From an uncultured Pirellulaceae bacterium (GTDB taxonomy: Bacteria; Planctomycetota; Planctomycetia; Pirellulales; Pirellulaceae), in assembly GCA_938083195.1 (NCBI GenBank), contig CALKCK010000036.1:1-64000 (forward strand): 64,000 nt of DNA. The letters are read 5' to 3'. A program made the position numbers and the translations under genes. Under the pieces are notes generated by a model. That model ran no database searches. It was not told where the DNA came from and saw only the letters and a program-made list of their open reading frames with translations. Positions 62,702-64,000 of the stretch are shown piece after piece; the first letter of the stretch is position 1, and each line of letters begins with the position of its first letter.

Positions 62702-62991
62702 CGCCGTCGCAATCTTACCGTTGACGCGCGAACCACGTCTTTTGGCAAGGGAGTCGGATTGCCCCTGTAGTGATTGCGCCGAATCGCATTTCCGTAGAAA
62801 TGTAGAGGACGATACGGACGATCATTAATGTGGGTGTTCTTAATTACGGAACGGTCATTACCTCGCGCCAAGACGTAAGGATACCACTCTGGCTCCTGCG
62901 CCTGAGAAATTGTCGGTACCCAAGCCTGTACCAGCAACGCAAGAATGAAACAGCAAGGAACATACAAAATAGTTAATTTACAATATTTCAT
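62698..62991 (-). CDS. Small basic secreted protein, conserved-looking, unknown function
   Basis: A 97-aa protein. AGGA lies seven bases before the ATG and a strong terminator follows, so it is a well-supported monocistronic gene. Residues 6-30 form a signal peptide (hydrophobic core CFILALLVQA, end near SQAQ). The mature part of about 66 residues is basic and aromatic, with YPYVLARGNDRSVIKNTHI, RPYRPLHFYGNAIRRNHYRG and a C-terminal VRLRRR. I recall similar short proteins in other planctomycetes but cannot name a family. The high Arg/Tyr/His content suggests binding to a polyanion such as a sulfated or uronic polymer or nucleic acid, which is only inference. It is near, but not in, the sulfatase tandem. 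Confidence 0.78.
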   Translation of the reverse strand: MKYCKLTILYVPCCFILALLVQAWVPTISQAQEPEWYPYVLARGNDRSVIKNTHINDRPYRPLHFYGNAIRRNHYRGNPTPLPKDVVRASTVRLRRR

Positions 62992-63270
62992 GGCTACATC
63001 CTGTCTCTAAAAACTTCTGGTTCCATTCGCAATCTCGAACTCCCTCAACACACCTTTAGATACACTCCAATAGAGATTCGTGAGAAATAAAAAACTAGAT
63101 TTCAAAGCACTTTGATTGCGCCTCGATCCGGTCACAACGCCTAGCGACCGCAGCGCGCCCATGCCGGTTATAATAAATTTGACCGACGCGACCCTGAGGC
63201 AATCTGGGGCTGCTCTAATGAATGTGTCGAGAGCCTGTAAAATTTATTAATCACCCGCGGTGTAAATGCC

Positions 63271-64000
63271 ATGAACCCTGACCAACCTAAGCGGAACTCT
63301 AGTGCGACAACCGAATTAAATCGGCGCTCGTTCTTAGAGGGAGCAGCAGGAGCGACCGGCGCCGCGCTGGCTGCGTCGGCACTTCCTTCGCATCCAATAC
63401 CATCGTTAACTCACAACTCCATAAGCGGCCCAGAAACGGAGTATCAGTTCGACCGCGACAACTCAAATTATCACGGCCACCGGTGGGAGACTTTAAATCC
63501 CGGTTTCTGGAAAATTGAAAATGGCGCACTTCGCCGAAGATTAAAAAATTATGGTGATCGCGCCCGCCGAACAGGATTTCCCTTTCACGCTGAAACCAAC
63601 AACTTTAAATACGAAACTGAGTACGATCCCTCTTTGGATTGTGGAATCATCTACGCGCCGCAGTGGAAACTCTCTGGAGAATTTCAATTAGAAACCGAGT
63701 TCACCTATCACGCTGACCGACCCACAGTGCCGAAAGGGGATCAGCCTGATTGGAAAATGCATCAAGACGGCTACGGTTTGATGGGCATTGTAATTGGTGC
63801 AAAATCGGTTTTTCAAAGCTACAGTCGGCTCGGTCAGCTCATAAGAATTGGCTGGAACGACAAACGGCAGCTGGTCATCATGGGACCGACAAAAACAGCC
63901 AAGAAAAAATCTCAAGGTGGTCTGTCACCGTCCGACGATTCTATATTCAAATCCACCGATGCGATGCAATTGAAATCGGGGGACCAATGTCGATTAATTG
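63271..64000 (+). CDS. Tat-exported protein, N-terminal part only (planctomycete lineage, unknown)
   Basis: I read this frame directly from the plus strand. ATG at 63271 begins MNPDQPKRNSSATTE and the frame is open to the window end, giving about 243 residues. A twin-arginine signal (LNRRSFLEGAAGATGAALAA) is followed by AxA-type cleavage near SALPS. The mature part YQFDRDNSNYHGHRWETLNP and FWKIENGALRRRLKNYGD, then a segment that looks like a beta-sandwich (FQLETEFTYHADRP, LIRIGWNDKRQLVIMGP), suggests an N-terminal jelly-roll domain. In planctomycetes such a domain often precedes a PhoD-like phosphatase, but the catalytic part lies outside the window, so I do not assign it. It is divergent from the small secreted protein. 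Confidence 0.75.
   Translation, partial: MNPDQPKRNSSATTELNRRSFLEGAAGATGAALAASALPSHPIPSLTHNSISGPETEYQFDRDNSNYHGHRWETLNPGFWKIENGALRRRLKNYGDRARRTGFPFHAETNNFKYETEYDPSLDCGIIYAPQWKLSGEFQLETEFTYHADRPTVPKGDQPDWKMHQDGYGLMGIVIGAKSVFQSYSRLGQLIRIGWNDKRQLVIMGPTKTAKKKSQGGLSPSDDSIFKSTDAMQLKSGDQCRLI

Noticed and set aside
1..64000. Prophage, integrative element or secondary-metabolite cluster as an explanation of the window
   Set aside because: No integrase, transposase, phage structural gene, att repeat flanking a tRNA, PKS or NRPS gene was found. Gene style is uniform along the window.

Overview
The window looks like chromosomal DNA of a marine planctomycete of the Pirellulaceae type. The evidence is ten Cys-type sulfatases, two pairs of the planctomycete-specific cytochrome families (DUF1552 with DUF1592/DUF1587, and DUF1501 with DUF1549/DUF1553 'PSD1'), a PA14-bearing multihaem cytochrome with a beta-propeller partner, a Cys-rich beta-barrel porin and a moderate GC content. 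No rRNA, tRNA, CRISPR array, transposase or prophage gene was found. Almost everything is exported or periplasmic.

Layout. 1-2.1 kb: the 5' part of an AstE/AspA-type deacylase and a sulfatase. 2.2-6.9 kb: regulation, with a sigma-70 factor divergent from a sensor kinase, whose probable partner, an NtrC-type response regulator, lies tail to tail with it. 7.3-23.7 kb: first sulfatase block (five sulfatases) with an alpha/beta hydrolase, a nitroreductase, L-serine dehydratase and a cytochrome-PA14/propeller pair. 23.8-29 kb: DUF1552 plus DUF1592 cytochrome, and an FG-GAP/VCBS protein. 29-37.6 kb: EF-hand esterase, RdgC-like protein, PhoD-like phosphatase, porin and Amt. 38.1-41.3 kb: a very large S9 peptidase. 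41.8-46.8 kb: the lower kynurenine/2-aminomuconate pathway (RidA-type 2-aminomuconate deaminase, aminomuconate-semialdehyde dehydrogenase, ACMSD, an atypical SDR), interrupted by a winged-helix RadC. 46.8-49.4 kb: EamA transporter and PepD. 49.4-55.4 kb: DUF1501 plus PSD1 cytochrome, a BNR/Ycf48-like propeller and a cupin. 55.4-62.3 kb: four consecutive co-oriented sulfatases. 62.7-64 kb: a small basic secreted protein and the start of a Tat-exported protein that runs off the window.

How it fits together. Sulfatases would strip sulfate from algal or other marine glycans in the periplasm, with FGly maturation supplied from elsewhere because no FGE or anSME gene is present. The cytochrome/propeller and PSD1-type modules are plausible periplasmic oxidation systems acting on the released sugars. 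This is inference: the window contains no recognisable glycoside hydrolase or polysaccharide lyase. The aminomuconate genes form a separate catabolic unit for a tryptophan or aminophenol-derived ring-cleavage product. Best leads for a second look: the VHL-beta-like tail on one sulfatase, the aminomuconate cluster, the pentahaem-PA14/propeller operon, the variant sulfatase active-site motifs, the HTH-RadC fusion and the SDR without Tyr/Lys.
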